Assembly (NCBI RefSeq): GCF_026241095.1
Contig: NZ_JAPFGB010000043.1
Span: 1 to 39,421 of the forward strand
Direction: 5' to 3'
DNA length: 39,421 nt
DNA from: Saccharopolyspora sp. NFXS83
GTDB taxonomy: Bacteria; Actinomycetota; Actinomycetes; Mycobacteriales; Pseudonocardiaceae
Shown: piece after piece, positions 38,349 to 39,421 of the stretch
Numbering within the stretch: position 1 is the first letter of the stretch
Layout: every line of letters starts with the position of its first letter
Made by a program: the position numbers and the translations under genes
The notes under the pieces: model-generated
Told to the model about the DNA's origin: nothing
Database searches by the model: none
What the model saw: the letters and a program-made list of their open reading frames with translations, nothing else

Positions 38349-39191
38349 TCAGGTGTTGCCGAGGACCGCGTCGATCTCCGCGCCGGAGAGGACTCCGGCC
38401 TGGTCGGGCAAGGTGCCGTGCTCGGCGATCTGCCGAGCCGAGTGCACGACCGCGCTCAGCGCGGCGCGGGACAGGGTGGAGCCGAGGCTCACCCGGCGCA
38501 CGCCCAGCTCGGCGAGCCCGGGGACCGACAGTTCGCGGGCCGCACCGACCGCGAGCACGTTCACCGGCTTGGTCACCGCGGCGCACACCGCGCGGATCGC
38601 CGCGGCGTCCGGCAACGCCGGGGCGTAGAGCACATCGGCACCGGCCTGTTCGAAGGCGCGCAACCGGCGGATCGTGTCGTCCAGGTCGGCCCGGCCGTGC
38701 AGGAAGTTCTCGGCGCGGGCGGTGAGGGTGAACGGGAACGGCAACTCGCGCGCCGCTTCGGAGGCCGCCGCGATCCGCTGCACCGCGTGGTCGAACCCGT
38801 AGATCGGGTCGTCGTCGCGCCCGGTCGCGTCTTCGATGGAACCGCCCACCGCACCGGCCAGCGCCACGGCGCGCACCGCGTCGGCGGCGTCTTCCGGGGC
38901 ATCGCCGAAGCCGTTCTCCAGGTCGGCCGACACGGGCAGCTCCGTCGCCGCCACCACTTCCCGCACGTTGTGCAGGGTCTCGTCCCGGTCGACCCGGCGA
39001 GCACCGTCGCGACGTCCCAGCCGGTGCGCGAGCCCCCCGCTGGTCGTGGCCAACGCCCTGAACCCCAGCCCGGCCAGCAACCGCGCGGTACCCGCGTCCC
39101 ACGGATTCGGGACCACGAACGCCCCCGGCCCCTCGTGCAACTCCGCGAACGCGCTTCCACGACGCTGCCGCTCGACTGAGGTGATCTCCAT
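38349..39191 (-). CDS. PEP mutase/isocitrate lyase family protein
   Basis: 280 residues, ATG 39191 with GGAAGGGCG upstream. A TIM-barrel of the PEP mutase/isocitrate lyase superfamily: FVVPNPWDAGTARLLAGLGF at the start, LPVSADLENGFGD with the metal-binding acids, GSIEDATGRDDDPIY, and LTARAENFLHGRADLDDTI. The KKCGH lyase motif of true isocitrate lyases is missing, so it belongs to the broad group annotated as carboxyvinyl-carboxyphosphonate phosphorylmutase-like. A C-C or P-C lyase on a 2-oxo or hydroxyacid is likely; the substrate is unknown. Confidence 0.8.
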   Translation of the reverse strand: MEITSVERQRRGSAFAELHEGPGAFVVPNPWDAGTARLLAGLGFRALATTSGGLAHRLGRRDGARRVDRDETLHNVREVVAATELPVSADLENGFGDAPEDAADAVRAVALAGAVGGSIEDATGRDDDPIYGFDHAVQRIAAASEAARELPFPFTLTARAENFLHGRADLDDTIRRLRAFEQAGADVLYAPALPDAAAIRAVCAAVTKPVNVLAVGAARELSVPGLAELGVRRVSLGSTLSRAALSAVVHSARQIAEHGTLPDQAGVLSGAEIDAVLGNT

Positions 39192-39284
39192 GAACGCCCT
39201 TCCCACTCCGCACGACGGACCCAGCCCATCATCCCCCACCCCACCGACACCGACCCCGCGCAACGAGCAACACCGCCCACTTCG

Positions 39285-39357
39285 CGGCGAAGCCGTCCAG
39301 TAGGCGGCGAAGCTCGCCTGCCTTGCGGCCGAAGGCCGTGCCTGACGGCGAAGCCGT
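39285..39357. repeat. Array of small hairpins with GAA loops
   Basis: Four units follow each other: CGGC-GAA-GCCG (39285-39295), GGCG-gcgaagct-CGCC (39303-39318), CGGCC-GAA-GGCCG (39326-39338) and ACGGC-GAA-GCCGT (39345-39357). Units 3 and 4 share the text GAA(G)GCCGTGCCTG. The stems vary while the GAA loop is kept, so pairing seems to be what is maintained. The array lies in the 230-base gap upstream of the PEP mutase-like gene, which otherwise shows no gene. Confidence 0.55.
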
Positions 39358-39400
39358 GCCTGGATGCGCGCCAGCGCATAGCCCACGTCACAAAGCCGAC

Positions 39401-39421
39401 CACCCGCGGGTTCTCAGCGGC
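39401..39421. repeat. Start of a second REP-like palindrome, cut by the window end
   Basis: CACCCGCGGGTTCTCAGCGGC resembles the left arm of the palindrome at 37146-37196 (GGTGGGTCCTCAGCGGC). The second arm would lie beyond the window, so completeness cannot be judged. Confidence 0.4.

Noticed and set aside
39285-39357. CRISPR array
   Set aside because: The units are hairpins of 11-16 bases with no constant repeat and no spacers, and no cas genes are in the window.

Overview
The window is high-GC actinomycete DNA. GTG starts are frequent and intergenic spaces are short. It carries a SARP regulator, an F420/PPOX-type reductase, EspC/WXG100-type proteins and a class II lanthipeptide cluster. 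A Saccharopolyspora-like member of the Pseudonocardiales fits best, but no rRNA or other marker gene is present to prove it.

Layout. (1) 182-2956: a MarR repressor, an aldehyde dehydrogenase broken by an in-frame amber codon, and a cold-shock protein. Two palindromes with the same half-site lie upstream of marR and of the dehydrogenase. (2) 2975-4322: a gene graveyard holding fragments of dTDP-sugar genes (rmlC/rmlA type), a possible GntR/UTRA remnant, and an acyl-CoA dehydrogenase with a large in-frame internal deletion. (3) 4410-7199: three palindromes, a double-hotdog acyl-CoA hydratase, an alpha/beta hydrolase, a Cys-x5-Arg phosphatase and a small membrane-anchored protein. (4) 7510-14252: a polymorphic-toxin locus on the minus strand. 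In transcription order it has a YbaB-like protein, an EspC-like protein, a WXG100-like protein, an RHS protein with a C-terminal LHH nuclease tip, a SUKH immunity protein, and a frameshifted orphan RHS tip module. (5) 14458-20789: a glyoxylate/2-hydroxyacid module made of a fused FAD/4Fe-4S oxidase and an alanine/serine-glyoxylate aminotransferase, divergent from a MatC-type carrier and an IclR regulator. A near-canonical IclR-type operator sits in front of the carrier. (6) 20805-24704: an enoyl-CoA hydratase-like protein translationally coupled to a CaiB-type CoA transferase, a 35-residue membrane peptide, and an MHS-type MFS transporter.

(7) 25326-36367: the most interesting part, a cinnamycin/duramycin-type lanthipeptide cluster. 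The precursor (29983-30219) ends in the 19-residue core CASTCSSGPFTILCDGSTK. This keeps every position that forms the four cross-links and the hydroxy-Asp of cinnamycin but differs at eight other positions. Around it are a candidate lysinoalanine synthase, a LanM synthetase, a CinX-type Asp hydroxylase with a Nif11-like N-terminus, a two-gene ABC exporter, a SARP, and a histidine kinase/response regulator pair. A minus-strand pair encodes a PmtA-like phospholipid methyltransferase overlapping a DedA membrane protein. Cinnamycin-type peptides bind phosphatidylethanolamine (PE), so this pair reads as target-lipid self-protection: PE methylation plus, possibly, control of PE exposure on the outer leaflet.

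(8) 36368-39421: remains of a membrane-protein gene, a REP-like palindrome, a PPOX/F420-type reductase, a gamma-glutamylcyclotransferase-like protein, a PEP mutase/isocitrate lyase-family protein, and an array of small GAA-loop hairpins cut by the window end.
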